A DNA stretch of 64,000 nt, taken from assembly GCF_030814695.1 (NCBI RefSeq), contig NZ_JAUSVL010000001.1, positions 1,462,227 to 1,526,226 on the forward strand, read 5' to 3'. Of the stretch, positions 19,111 to 30,400 are shown piece after piece. The first letter of the stretch is position 1; each line of letters opens with the position of its first letter. The notes under the pieces were generated by a model that saw nothing but the letters and a program-made list of their open reading frames with translations, made no database searches and was not told where the DNA came from. The stretch is from Oligosphaera ethanolica. Lineage in GTDB: Bacteria > Verrucomicrobiota > Lentisphaeria > Oligosphaerales > Oligosphaeraceae. The position numbers and the translations under genes were made by a program.

Positions 19111-19697
19111 CGGTAATCGGTTAGCCATTGATATTTGTTGTCCCTGCGGCCTTTTTGATCGCCCTGTCGCAAACCATCATCCTGTTGGCATTTGAGCGCT
19201 GAAAGCGCGATCTATGATAGCCCACGGCAAGCACGCTGAAAGCGTGCGTCGCCCTGGGTAGAGCGCCTTTTTTGTCCGTGTTCCTCAGCCTCTTTGGCCC
19301 CAGTCGGCGCAGTTGACTGGGGCCAAAGAGGCAATGGAACTCATTGATTGCTGCGGCAATTTTGCGCTGTGACCCTTCGTCGCAGGTCTTTTAGGCCGCC
19401 CCTTCAGGGCTCTTTTGGGATGGGGCACCTTACCCAGGGCGACGCGCCCTGCGGGCGCTTGCCCTGGGCTATCTTAGGGCGCACCTTCGGTGCTCAAAAC
19501 CTCGGCGAATGATCTTGTGCATGGTTACCAATCAACTCATTGCCGGCGATTACGGCATGCTATGTGAAGAGCATTGCTCCTATGAAATCCGCTGTCTGGT
19601 TAGTCACCCATGGGTAATGGCTGGGCGGCGGTTGGCCGTGGGTTTCCTGCAAATTGTCCCCGGTGTTTTCCCCACCGAGGTGATTACTGACCGATAA
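19111..19697. repeat. Most complete copy of the dispersed composite element
   Basis: The block starts with 'gtaatcggttagccattg' and ends with 'ttactgaccgataac', imperfect inverted ends of about 12 bases. Inside are a conserved 'ttgttgtccctgcggcc' segment, two hairpins (module R1, ~19190-19350), a second module in inverted orientation (R2, ~19385-19550) containing the same 'cccagggc...gccctggg' core, and an end module (R4, ~19605-19697). Pieces recur at 4385, 9046, 21603, 41855, 47388/49301, 57797 and 61135. No open frame of convincing length is carried, so it is non-autonomous. Confidence 0.8.
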
Positions 19698-19842
19698 CAA
19701 AAAACGGCCTACGAAATGCCGCCAGCCGCGTTGCCAATCCGCAAAGGCATGCTACTCTTTCCCGTTCTCCTGGCGCGGACGTCATTGCCGGCGCACTCAT
19801 CATCCATTTTTATCCCCATTTTTGAGGAGGCATTGTCGTATC

Positions 19843-21303
19843 ATGGCAGACCGCATCAGCATTGATTTCAGCAAGACGACCGGCAGAACAATCAAGCCCC
19901 TGCACGGCGTCAACCGCCCCGATCCGCAATACTGGGGCAAACATGAGCGTCTGGCAGAGATCGGCGTGCCTTTTGCGCGCCTGCATGACGTCGGCGGCGC
20001 CTTCGGCCGCAATCTCCTCGTCGACATCCCCAATCTCTTCCGCGATTTCACTGCCGATGTCAACGCGCCCGAGTCCTACGACTTCACCTTCACCGACGCC
20101 TATCTCAAGGTTCTTGTCGACTCGGGCATCGAGCCCTTCTTCCGCCTCGGCGTCACCATCGAAAACTTCCAGGTGCTCAAAGCCTACACGATCTTCCCGC
20201 CAAAAGACCTGCAGAAATGGGCCGAAATCTGCGAACACGTCGTCCGCCATTACACCGAAGGCTGGGCTAATGGCTTCCACTACACCATCCGCTACTGGGA
20301 AATCTGGAATGAACCGGACAACCCGGACTGCTGGCAAGGCACCACCGACGAATTCTGCGAGCTCTACGTTGTGGCCGCGCGACACCTGAAAAAATGCTTC
20401 CCGCAGCTCAAAATCGGCGGCTTCGCCAGCAGCGGCTTCTACGAAATCACCCGACCGACCATGAACAAGTACATGGTCCGGATGATGCCCTTCTTCAACC
20501 GCTTCATGGACTTCATCACCACGCCTGCAAACGCCTGCCCGCTGGACTTCTTCTCCTTCCACCTGTATTCCACCGACCCCAAGGAAATCGGCGTCCACGC
20601 CAACTACGCCCGCAAGCGCCTGGATGACGCGGGCTTCCAGCACACTGAACTATCCGTCAATGAGTGGAACTACGTCCGCCGCGACGAAACAAGCGCCAAG
20701 TGGGGCGGCGAACACGTCCTCAAAAAAGAAATGCCCGGCGCAGCCTTCACCGCCGCCGAACTCTGCGTGATGCAGGACAGCCCCGTCGATACCGCCATGT
20801 ACTACTGCGCATACTCCCAAAGCGGCTATTGCGGCCTCTTCTACTTCCCCAGCCTCCTCCCCACCCCGGCCTTCTTCGCCCTCAAGGCCTTCAACGAAGT
20901 CTATAAACTCAAAAACGAGGTCCTCGCCAGCACCGACGGCGACGAATTATACGTCTGCGCCAGCAGCACCGGCAACACCAGCAACACCAGCAGCGCCAGC
21001 AGCTCCTGCAGCGACGTCCAGGATGCCACCGCCGCGGCCAAGGTCGCGCTGATCGTCAGCAACAGCACCGAAGACCGCGCACTGACCATCGACCTCGCCG
21101 GCGTCTCACGCGCCGACTGCCACGCGTATATCCTCGACGCCGACCACTGCGTCCTGACGGAAATACCCCTGCCCAAGGACGGCCCGCTGCCTCTCAAAGG
21201 CCTGTCGGTGCTGCTTATCCTCGCCGGCAAAGAACTCGCCCCCTCGCCCAATCTCCCCGACCCGTCCATCTGCTTCTCTAGGCTCATCCCCCGTAAGGCC
21301 TGA
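19843..21303 (+). CDS. GH39-like glycoside hydrolase (beta-xylosidase family)
   Basis: 486 residues. The start is the ATG placed 12 bases after a GAGGAGG ribosome site; an upstream TTG in frame overlaps that site and is rejected. The (beta/alpha)8 barrel carries the acid/base E157 in YWEIWNEPDN and the nucleophile E274 in LSVNEWNYV, both at the usual strand ends. A C-terminal beta domain (~380-486) contains a Ser/Asn/Thr-rich linker (TGNTSNTSSASSS). No signal peptide is present, so it acts in the cytoplasm, probably on imported xylo- or related oligosaccharides. A long tandem-repeat array starts directly after the stop. Confidence 0.8.
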   Translation: MADRISIDFSKTTGRTIKPLHGVNRPDPQYWGKHERLAEIGVPFARLHDVGGAFGRNLLVDIPNLFRDFTADVNAPESYDFTFTDAYLKVLVDSGIEPFFRLGVTIENFQVLKAYTIFPPKDLQKWAEICEHVVRHYTEGWANGFHYTIRYWEIWNEPDNPDCWQGTTDEFCELYVVAARHLKKCFPQLKIGGFASSGFYEITRPTMNKYMVRMMPFFNRFMDFITTPANACPLDFFSFHLYSTDPKEIGVHANYARKRLDDAGFQHTELSVNEWNYVRRDETSAKWGGEHVLKKEMPGAAFTAAELCVMQDSPVDTAMYYCAYSQSGYCGLFYFPSLLPTPAFFALKAFNEVYKLKNEVLASTDGDELYVCASSTGNTSNTSSASSSCSDVQDATAAAKVALIVSNSTEDRALTIDLAGVSRADCHAYILDADHCVLTEIPLPKDGPLPLKGLSVLLILAGKELAPSPNLPDPSICFSRLIPRKA

Positions 21304-21309
21304 CCAGCC

Positions 21310-21394
21310 AACACGGCAACACGGCAACACGGCAACACGGCAACACGGCAACACGGCAACACGGCAACACGGCAACACGGCAACACGGCAACAC
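21310..21394. repeat. AACACGGC octamer array, ten copies
   Basis: Ten perfect consecutive copies of an 8-base unit start 7 bases after the GH39 stop. Open frames through it are repeat artefacts. Confidence 0.97.
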
Positions 21395-21399
21395 AATTG

Positions 21400-21583
21400 C
21401 CGTCGATTGCCGTCGATTGCCGCCGCGTGCCGGCGAATTCCGTAGGGGCGGACCGATGTGTCCGCCCCATCCATCGTCCCGTCGATTGCCGTCGATTGCC
21501 GCCGCGTGCCGGCGAATTCCGTAGGGGCGGACCTATGTGTCCGCCCCATCCATCGTCCCGTCGATTGCCGTCGATTGCCGCCG
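21400..21583. repeat. 79-base tandem repeat, 2.3 copies
   Basis: Units begin at 21401, 21480 and 21559 with 'cgtcgattgccgtcgattgc'. Each of the two full units contains a 'gtaggggcgga...tgtgtccgcccc' dyad. The two full units differ at a few positions only. A related dyad lies at 55203-55240. Confidence 0.93.
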
Positions 21584-21602
21584 TTTACGTTACGCCGGGG
21601 AC

Positions 21603-21780
21603 GCTGTTTTTAGGTCGCCCCTTCGGGGCTCTCGTTTCTGGTGGGACCTTTATTACCCAGGGCGACGCGCCCTGCGGGCACTTGCCCTGGGCTGTCTTAG
21701 GCCGCGCCTTTGGCGCTGAAAACAAATGGCTGCGTGAACGGCTGGTATCAACGGGTGGCCAATTTTCCGGCGGCAACTAT
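21603..21780. repeat. Dispersed repeat, R2 module with end segment
   Basis: It contains 'ttaggtcgccccttcggggctc', 'acccagggcgacgcgccctg' and 'gaacggctggtatcaacgg'. The first two match the R2 module at 19385 and the last matches the piece at 53690. It separates the 79-base array from the nuclease gene. Confidence 0.75.
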
Positions 21781-21876
21781 TCTCGTTTCTCCGCATTGAA
21801 AAGCAGGAAAGCCGGGATAATCTTTTTCTTCGCTATTCGGTTGCCGAGGACTTTCCCCCAAGAAGAGAGGGCAGCG

Positions 21877-22794
21877 ATGACCCAACGCAGTGCCAACGAT
21901 GAGATTGCTCATCTCGACTATGCTATCGCCTGCCAAGAACAGCAGCTGGCATGCCTCCGGGGCAAACACGCCGAGTTACTGGCCGTTCGCGACGGCGCTG
22001 TCGCCGACATACGTGCACAAGACAAGTACCTGGCCCAGCGTCAAACCAAAAAACTGGCCGAGTTCTTCTACGCACACAGTATGCGCCTGGTCACTCTGCA
22101 AACCAGCAATGTCTCCCAGGAGCTGTATCCCATCGCCAAACAGATATGGAACTGCCGGAAGATATCACTGCCCTTTATCAAGCATCTCCATCGTAATGCC
22201 AAACAGGCATTCACGTACGACGTCAAAAACCTGTCACCGTCCGACCTGACCGACCTCCTGAATCTCTGCAAAGAATTGGCGAAAAAGTCATGGCTAGAGT
22301 ACCAGTTTAATCGAAAAGAAGACATCATTGAGGTCAAGCCGTCCATCTCGGGCCCGCCCAAAAATTTCCTCAACGGCGGCTGGGCTGAAGAAACCAACCG
22401 CTGCCTCATAGTCAAGGCCTTGGATGCATTTAGCAAGACTCACACCATTAAGTACAAGCTTTTCCGGGACGTCAAACTGAAGTCATTCGATTCCCCTGCG
22501 GAAAAATCACATGACATGCAGCTTGACCTGGTCGTCGAAATCAATAATCGATTCTACATTTTCGAGACCAAATCAGGCTGTACCTTGAACATTAGCAAGT
22601 GGGTCGACCGTGCACGCCTCTTCAACCATGACCAGCACCGCTTCATTACCTGCTGCGCTGACGAAAACCTGAACTACAAGATATTCACTCCCTTCTACTT
22701 GTTTGCGTTACCCACCCTCGAAAAACAGTTCGCGGATATGCTCAATGAGGACTTCCCAGACGACGACGCCACACCAGCGGCTGATGCCACCTAA
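21877..22794 (+). CDS. Orphan PD-(D/E)xK nuclease, Card1/DUF1887-like
   Basis: 305 residues. The start is an ATG with an AGAGAGG ribosome site upstream; an earlier in-frame start would run through repeats. Residues ~1-60 form a coiled coil. The middle is helical. The C-terminal half has the nuclease core: FLNGGWAEE, a core strand, then QLDLVVEINNRFYIFETKSG, giving the D-x(n)-E-x-K triad, with an alpha helix ISKWVDRARLF after it. This order resembles the nuclease domain of CRISPR-accessory Card1/Can2 (DUF1887). There is no recognisable CARF domain and no CRISPR locus in the window. It is therefore a stand-alone defence or repair nuclease candidate. Codon use is less GC-rich than the neighbours. 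Confidence 0.6.
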   Translation: MTQRSANDEIAHLDYAIACQEQQLACLRGKHAELLAVRDGAVADIRAQDKYLAQRQTKKLAEFFYAHSMRLVTLQTSNVSQELYPIAKQIWNCRKISLPFIKHLHRNAKQAFTYDVKNLSPSDLTDLLNLCKELAKKSWLEYQFNRKEDIIEVKPSISGPPKNFLNGGWAEETNRCLIVKALDAFSKTHTIKYKLFRDVKLKSFDSPAEKSHDMQLDLVVEINNRFYIFETKSGCTLNISKWVDRARLFNHDQHRFITCCADENLNYKIFTPFYLFALPTLEKQFADMLNEDFPDDDATPAADAT

Positions 22795-23010
22795 AGCAGC
22801 CCCCCCCGCATTGACCACAAATCAGACGCGCCCCACCAGTCAGCCGTGAAAGCACCCTCGAGAAATCCCCGTAAAAACCATAAGAACGAATTGCTACACC
22901 AGAAGAACCGTTCCCTCTGCCCCCCACAGTGCCCCCGGCAGAGCAACCATAGGATTGCTAATCCCATTGTTTTCCATAGTCCACGTCGACAAAAAGAGGA
23001 GCGTTGTTCC

Positions 23011-24429
23011 ATGAAACGGCAGCAAACCAGCGGCATTTGGCGGGTAATGTGGGTCGTTCTGATTTTGGCTATCGCGCCTGGAAGCCTCCATGCCTGGCAG
23101 GTCGATGTCTTTGTCAACGGCTGCACCGAGGGGCCGACCATGTCCTTCGGCGAAGGCACAGCCGCCATGGAACCCATGCCGCCCTTCAGCGGCATGTTCG
23201 GCGTGGTGGATGTCTACCTGGCCAATCCCGCTGGCAATCCAGCAGTACCTGCGGATATCCAGGCCTACTACAATCGCCTACAGGTCGATATCAAGGCCAG
23301 CGCCACTCGTGTTGACAACCGCTGGGTGCTGGTAGCCGGTAGCAACGCCCGCCTTACCTGGACCGCCGTGGACGGTGCAATTCCTGCCAATTTCATCATC
23401 GCCTGGACCGAAAAGGGCGAAAACAAAGTCGAGGCAGTTGTCGCTGGCGCCACCTTCAGCGTCAAAGCCGGCATTACCTACACGCTGGGCGTAGGCGTCG
23501 GTACTGCTGATTTTCAGACCGACCCCAACAACCCGACCCAGATGGTAGGCAAAGACGATGATGGCAATCTGGAACCGGCCGTCATCACCTTGAATATGCC
23601 ATCTCTTGCCGCCGTGACGTCCTACACCATCAGCATCAATCTTAATGCCGGCACAACTCTCTTGGCTTTTCCCGTATATGATGGTGCTGGTCTGCTGACC
23701 GGCTACCGGCCAAATAATAGCGGAGCTGATATCCTTCCCGCAGATATCTCCGCAGCTGCTGCCTGGATCGTCGAAGTCGTCGCTCCCGGTTACGATGTGG
23801 CCCTCGCTTGGGATGGCACTGACCCCAACGTGCTCATCGCCACCCTGACCAAAAATAATACCCGGGCCGACGGTGACTGGCTGCTATCCGCGCAGCCCAC
23901 CAAGACTGGCCTCGCGCCGCTGTCCGCCAACACCACGCTGACAGAGATAGACGGCACGCCTACCGCCGAAGAACTCCTCGGCAATCTCATCGCTATCATC
24001 CAGCAATTCGGCACCCTCGACTTCGATGGGGATGGGAAAATCACCGCCAATGATGTGATGTTCTTGTACAACTTCGTCGTGGACGGTTGCCAGCCGGCGA
24101 CCGCAACGTGGTATACCTATGAGAACTTACTCCCCTTCACAAGTTTTGCCGATGCGACCGCAGCCGTAACCGCCGCGACAGCAGCCCTGACATTCATCCA
24201 GGAGAATATTGAGGTGCTGGACTACGATGGCGCTGGCGCAGACGGATACCCCGACTCCAACGATGCCATGTTCCTCTACAACTTTTATATGGATGGCTGC
24301 CAGCCAGGCAGTGCGGCATGGTATACGAGTGAAAATCTTCTTCCTTTCACCGAGCAGGCCCAACAAGTGGATGCTGACACAGCACTTCAGACGTTGCGAG
24401 AGCTTGTTGATGGTTTAATCGTAGAGTAA
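23011..24429 (+). CDS. Secreted protein with C-terminal duplicated dockerin-like calcium loops
   Basis: 472 residues. A signal peptide (WVVLILAIAPGSLHA) follows an ATG with an AGAGGA site. Residues ~30-320 are beta-rich, of no recognised family. The C-terminus holds two copies of a ~65-residue unit. Copy 1 begins with the loop DFDGDGKITAND (D337, D339, D341, D348; a type-I-dockerin-like Ca2+ loop), then VMFLYNFVVDGCQP and WYTYENLLPFT. Copy 2 starts at D404 with an insertion in the loop, then the same AMFLYNFYMDGCQP and WYTSENLLPFT. Dockerins bind cohesin modules. The gene downstream, after 64 bases, carries cohesin-like modules, so the two are probably made together. The upstream spacer (22795-23010) shows nothing else. 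Confidence 0.75.
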   Translation: MKRQQTSGIWRVMWVVLILAIAPGSLHAWQVDVFVNGCTEGPTMSFGEGTAAMEPMPPFSGMFGVVDVYLANPAGNPAVPADIQAYYNRLQVDIKASATRVDNRWVLVAGSNARLTWTAVDGAIPANFIIAWTEKGENKVEAVVAGATFSVKAGITYTLGVGVGTADFQTDPNNPTQMVGKDDDGNLEPAVITLNMPSLAAVTSYTISINLNAGTTLLAFPVYDGAGLLTGYRPNNSGADILPADISAAAAWIVEVVAPGYDVALAWDGTDPNVLIATLTKNNTRADGDWLLSAQPTKTGLAPLSANTTLTEIDGTPTAEELLGNLIAIIQQFGTLDFDGDGKITANDVMFLYNFVVDGCQPATATWYTYENLLPFTSFADATAAVTAATAALTFIQENIEVLDYDGAGADGYPDSNDAMFLYNFYMDGCQPGSAAWYTSENLLPFTEQAQQVDADTALQTLRELVDGLIVE

Positions 24430-24493
24430 ACACGGTATGCTAGTACTAGATGTAATTAACAAGATCACCTCGATCAGGTGAAAGGAATAGCGC

Positions 24494-27400
24494 ATGAAAG
24501 GTTTCAACATCAGCAGGCTCATCACCTTGATGGCAGTTATTGCCATGGGATGTTCTCTAAACGCATCTGCCCAAACACAAATAGCATTCAGAATAACTGC
24601 GGATAATTTTGTCCATGGCGTCAATCAGAATGCAACCTTCAATGTCTTTATGAATGCGAACGCAAAGGTTAAGTCTTTCGTTATGACCTTTGATTTGGCC
24701 AGTAGCGGTGGCATGGATTTTACAGGCGTGGCAGCCGATGCGATTAATGAGGTCGCCGCAGCTTACACAGCCGATGCCAATATCACTAAGACCGGTGTTA
24801 GTGGCCAGAGCTTGACCCTTAACGTGAAGTCAGCTGTTGGCAAATATGCCATGGAAGCTACTGATGGCGAGATTCTTATTGCAAAAATCTTTGTGTCAAT
24901 TCCTCCTGCCATGGTCGGAGCGAATAACCTGCCGTATATGTTAGCTAATTCAACTGCGTTTAACGAGACGACCTTGGGACAATCCGCATGGGCTTCAGTC
25001 ACCCCCGCATACAATGTTGTTCAACAGATACCCATTGCTGTCTTCACGAAACGCGCGGTGGCTGCTGGCAGTCTGTTCATCCAGAAGGGCGCGGAGACCA
25101 GCAAGGTGTACACCCTGACCTGCACGGGCGGCGATGCTAGCAAGCCAGTGACTTACGCGATCACGACTCAACCGACCAAAGGCACAGTGACTGTGGCTGG
25201 CGACAAAGCCACCTACACCGTCACTGACACCGAAACTGAATTCTATGATGCCAATGCCGACACCTTCCAGTTCACGGCCAGTGATGCGACCACGGGCACC
25301 AGCGCGCCGGCGACAGTGACCGTCAGCTATCGCGCCAACCCGCCGGCGGTGATCACCGCGCTTGATGGTATGCCGGCCATTGGCAGCACCTTTACTGTTC
25401 CCGAAGTGGATGGCAATGGCGATCCCAGCTTTTTCACCCTGGGTATCAACGCCACCGATGATCCGATCGTCACCCCCAACGGCGTGGCCAAGATTGAATG
25501 GTCCGTTGCTCTTGGCGACGAAACCAACGCCTGGACCATCGATGTCCCGGTTACCAATTATGATCCCGCGCATCCTTCGCAGGACAGCACCATAACCCTC
25601 ACCCTCCCTGGTTACGGTACCATCACTAGTTCGCCTCTGCTTCGGACAAAAGACTTCATCGTGACGGCAACCGTCACCGATACCATTGGCGTAACCTCCA
25701 CCGCCACTTGGACGGTCAAGGTCACCGACATGCCCCAGCTGGATTTCAATGTTGAAGCAGACAATTTCGTACATGGGGTAGATCAACATGCAACTATCAA
25801 CATCTACATGAATGCAAATGCGAAGGTCAAATCTTTTGTCATGACCTTTGATTTGGCAAACAGCGGTGGCATGGATTTCGTCGGTACGCCAGCCGATGCG
25901 ATTAAGGAGGTCACAGCAGCCTTTTCTGCCGATGCCAATTTCACCAAAACTGGTGTTAGTGGACAAAGCCTGACCTTCAATGTGAAGTCAGCCGTTGGTA
26001 AGTATGCCATGGAAGCTACCGGGGGCGAGATACTCATCGCACAAATTTTAGTCGCAATTCCACAAGCTATGATTGGTGTGAACAACATGCCGTATAAGTT
26101 GGCTGCTTCGTTTGCTTTTAACGAGCAGACTCTTGGCCAATCCGCCTGGGGTAAAGTCACTCCCCCGTACAATGTGGTTCAGCAAATCCCTGTCCCCGTC
26201 TTCACGAAGCGCGCGGTGGCTGCTGGCAGTCTGTTCATTCAGAAGGGCGCTGAGACCAGCAAGGTGTATACCCTGACTTCCACGGGCGGCGATGCTAGCA
26301 AGCCGGTGACTTACGCGATCACGACTCAGCCGACCAAAGGCACAGTGACTATTGCTGGCGACAAAGCCACCTACACCGTCACCGACACTAATACTGAATT
26401 CTATGATAACGCCGCCGACACCTTCCAGTTCACGGCCAGTGATGCGACCACGGGCACCAGCGCGCCGGCGACAGTGACCGTCAGCTACCGCGCCAACCCG
26501 CCAGCGGTGATAACCGCGCTTGGTGGCCAGCCGGCGCTTGGCAGCACGTTGACTGTTCCCGAAGTGGATGGCAATGGCGCTCCCAGCTTTTTCACCCTGG
26601 GTATCAACGCCACCGATGATCCGATCGTCACCCCCAACGGCGTGGCCAAGATTGAATGGGCAGTTGCTCTTGGCGACGAAACCAACGCCTGGACCATCGA
26701 TGCCCAGGTTTCCAATTACGATCCCGCCCAGCCTTCACAGGACAGCACCATCACCATCACTCTCCCGGGCTACGACACCATCACCGGCTCGCCCCGGCCC
26801 GCAAACAAAGACTTCACCGTGACAGCGTCCGTAACTGATGTCACGGGCACCACCTCCACGGCCACGTGGACGGTCAAGGTCACCGACGTCGACCGCCCGC
26901 AAGGCGCCCCGCAGGCCATCACCGGCTTTACTCCCGCAGCGCCCAAGACCGGCGACAACGTCACCATCAATTTCATCGGCACGCCCGCAGCAGACCCCGA
27001 CGGCGATGCCATCAGCTATGTGGTTGAATGGATATCCGGAACAAAGTTCCTTTCTGGCCCCTCACTGCCCAGCACCATTACCCAAAAGGGCGAGACCTGG
27101 ACGGCATCGGTAGTGTCAGTGACATCACCCTACGGCGCCGAGTTTCACTCCTTTTCTGTGACCGCCGATGTCACCATTGGCAACACCGCACCCGTGGTTG
27201 CAAATGGCTCTATGTATCTCATAAAAAGCGTCGAGGCCGAACAGACCTTCACGCTGACCGCCACCGATGCCGATCCGGCTGATGTCTTTTCCTACGCTGT
27301 TGTCGCGGCGCCTACCAAGGGCACCGTGGTCATCAATGGCAATGTTGCGACCTACACCGTCACCGATCCCAGCCAGGAATTCTTCGGAGCCGCTGTCGAC

Positions 27401-30400
27401 ACCTTTACCTTTGTGGCCAACGACGGCACGGACGACAGTAACATTGCCACCGTAACAGTCGCTTTCCGCGAAAACGCCTTTCCAAACATCGTCGCGCTTC
27501 CCGGCCAGCCCGCACTCGGTACTGTGGTTGACGTCCCGGAAGTCGACGCCACTGGTACTCCCAGCGTTTTCACCCTGGGCATCAATGCCAGCGACAGCAA
27601 CATCGGCTCACCCTTCGGCGTCAAGAAGATCGCCTGGGCGGTCAACGGCAATCCGGCTGGCTGGGTTGTCAGCACACCGAGCACCGTCTATGCCAACATC
27701 CCCTCGCAGGACAACAGCGTGAGCATCACTCTGCCGGGCTACGAGACCATCGCCGGTGCCGGCCGTCCTGCCAGCCAAGACTTTACCGTGACCATCACGG
27801 TGTGGGATGCCATGGATGTCGAGTCAACCGCCACGTGGACCATCCGCGTCGGTGACGTCGACCGCCCCGCCAGTGCCCCGACCACGCTTGAGATTCTCGT
27901 AGATGGCGCGGCAATCGCCGATGGCGGCGAAGCCAGAGTCGCCCAAGCAATCACCTTGAATGCCGACGGCTCCGTTGATCCCGATGGCGATGTGGTCACG
28001 GGCTATGACTACACCTGGGCCAATGACAAGACTGTCAGCACGGACATCGCAACCCGCGCCAAAGGCGAGACCTGGACCGTCACTGCCAAGGCCAAGACTA
28101 CGGCCTACGGCGCTGAAGCCATCTCCACCGAAAGCAGCACGAAGAGCGTCGTCATCGTCAATACCCCGCCAGCGCTGGCTCTGGTTGATCCACTGCCTTG
28201 GACTGGTGCCACCGCGTTGCTTGAAGACTGCGCCACGACCACGCTGCCACTTACTGATTTCGTGACGCCCACCGATGACGACGTTGCTGACCTCGAAGCC
28301 GGTCGCAGCTACACCATCGCCTTCACCCAAACGGACGCGGGTTCGTTCACCTACGATCCGACGCAAAAGACGGTGGCCTTCACCCCGGCCATAGACTTCA
28401 ATGGCGATGTCACCTTCACGGTCACCGCCAATGACGGCACGGCCGACTCAGAGCCCATAGATGTCGTCTTCACCGTCCTGCCGGTCAACGACGCGCCCAG
28501 TATCGCCATCGCCGACTTCTATGCCACCCCGAACGATTGCAATGAAGAACTTATCGAATGGGGCCCCTTTGACGTCAATATGGGCGGCGGTACTGATGAA
28601 AATCCCCAAGGCTTGCAGGAATTCACCCTGGTAGAACTGGTCGATCCTGACGGCATCCTGGGTGGCTTCGGCTGGATTTACAATAACGGTAGCCAGGGGT
28701 CACGGGTGACGATAAACTTTGGCCTGCTCGAATCCGCTAAGGACAAAGTGGGCGCGGAAGCCATCGTCCGCTTCACTATTCAAGACGGCGGTGACGTCGC
28801 CAATGGCGGTGTCGATACGAGCGCCGTCACTGAATTCAAGATCGTCCTTGGCGCCATGCCATGGTATCCGCTCTACCAATTGACCGATGCCAAGCTAGCC
28901 GAGAATCCCGCCTTCGCTGACTACACCAGCTACGTGGTCCGGATCAAGGACGGTGACGCGGTACTAGCCCAAAACACCTTGATGAAGACCGACAGCCCCC
29001 AAGATATGCTCTTCACACCCGCAAAGTACCTAAGCTCCGACGTGCCATGCTCTGGCCTGCTGCCCTCGGCAACAGCTGGTGAAAACAAACCGTACACGGT
29101 GGAAATCCTGCCCCGGGACGAGAGTGGCGTCGTCAACGACCCGGCCAAAGTTCTTCTCGACACAGTCCTGGTGCCTTTCTACGCCGCACCGACGGCGGCG
29201 TCCTTCGCCAATGCCGACGACGCTGTGATTACTCCCGACGGCAACACCGTGACCTTCAATATCAAGGCACCGCTGGCATCGACCTACACGCTGAAAGTGT
29301 ACTCGATTCTCCTCGGTGCGGCTCCCAAGCTGGTGTTCGAGCGTAACAACGTCAAATTCCAGCCCCGGGCTGATGGCATGATCATCCCGGTCACGACGTT
29401 GCTTGCCGAATTCCTGACGCCCGGCGAATACATCGCCGACCTGAGCAGCACCAACCCCGCCGGCGCAAGTGCTGCTGTGCTTGACACCGCGATGTTTACC
29501 ATCGCCGCCGCCGGTCAGTCGACTCTCAGTGGCATGGTGAACGTGCCGGAGGTCGATGCCAATGGCAATCCCAGTATCGCCACCCTCGGCGTCACCGCAG
29601 CGGCCGCCAACGCCGTTGCGCCTCATGGCGTCAAACGCATCACTTGGGAAATCGTTGGCAATCACGCCGGCTGGGCCATCGACGCTCCCAGCACCGAATA
29701 CCCCAATGCTCCTATTGAGGAAGACAGCACCGTTAACATCACCCTCCCTGGCTACGAGGCTATCGCCGGCGCTGGCCGCCCCGCCAACCAGGACTTCTTT
29801 GTCACGGTGACAGTCACCGACGCGATGAACGTCGATACCTCCGCCACGTGGACCATCCGCGTCAGCGACGTCGACCGCGCCGCCAGTGACCCGACCACAC
29901 TCAATATTCTCGTGGCTGGCGCGGCAATCGCCGATGGCGGCGAGGCCAAAGTCGCCCAGGCAATCACCCTGACTGCCGATGGCTCTGTTGACCCCGATGG
30001 CGATGCCGTCACGGGCTATGACTTCACCTGGGCCAATGACAAGAATGCCAGCACCGACATCGCGACCCGCGCCAAGGGCGAGACCTGGACGGTCACCGCC
30101 AAGGCCAAAACCACTGCGTACGGCGCTGAAGTAGTTTCCACCGAAGGCAGCACGACGAGCGTGGTCATTGCCAACACCCCGCCGGTGCTGGCTCTGGTTG
30201 ATCCACTGCCTTGGACTGGCGCCACCGCGCTGCTTGAGGACTGCGCTACGACCACCCTGCCGCTTACTGATTTCGTGACGCCCACCGATGACGACGTTGC
30301 TGACCTCGATGCCGGCCGCAGCTACACCATCGCCTTCCCCCAAACCGACGCTGGCTCGCTGACCTACGATCCGACGCAGAAGACTGTGGCCTTCACGCCG

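Noticed and set aside
18560..19195. 211-codon plus-strand frame upstream of the GH39 gene
   Set aside because: It runs through the 90-base tandem repeat and is low complexity.
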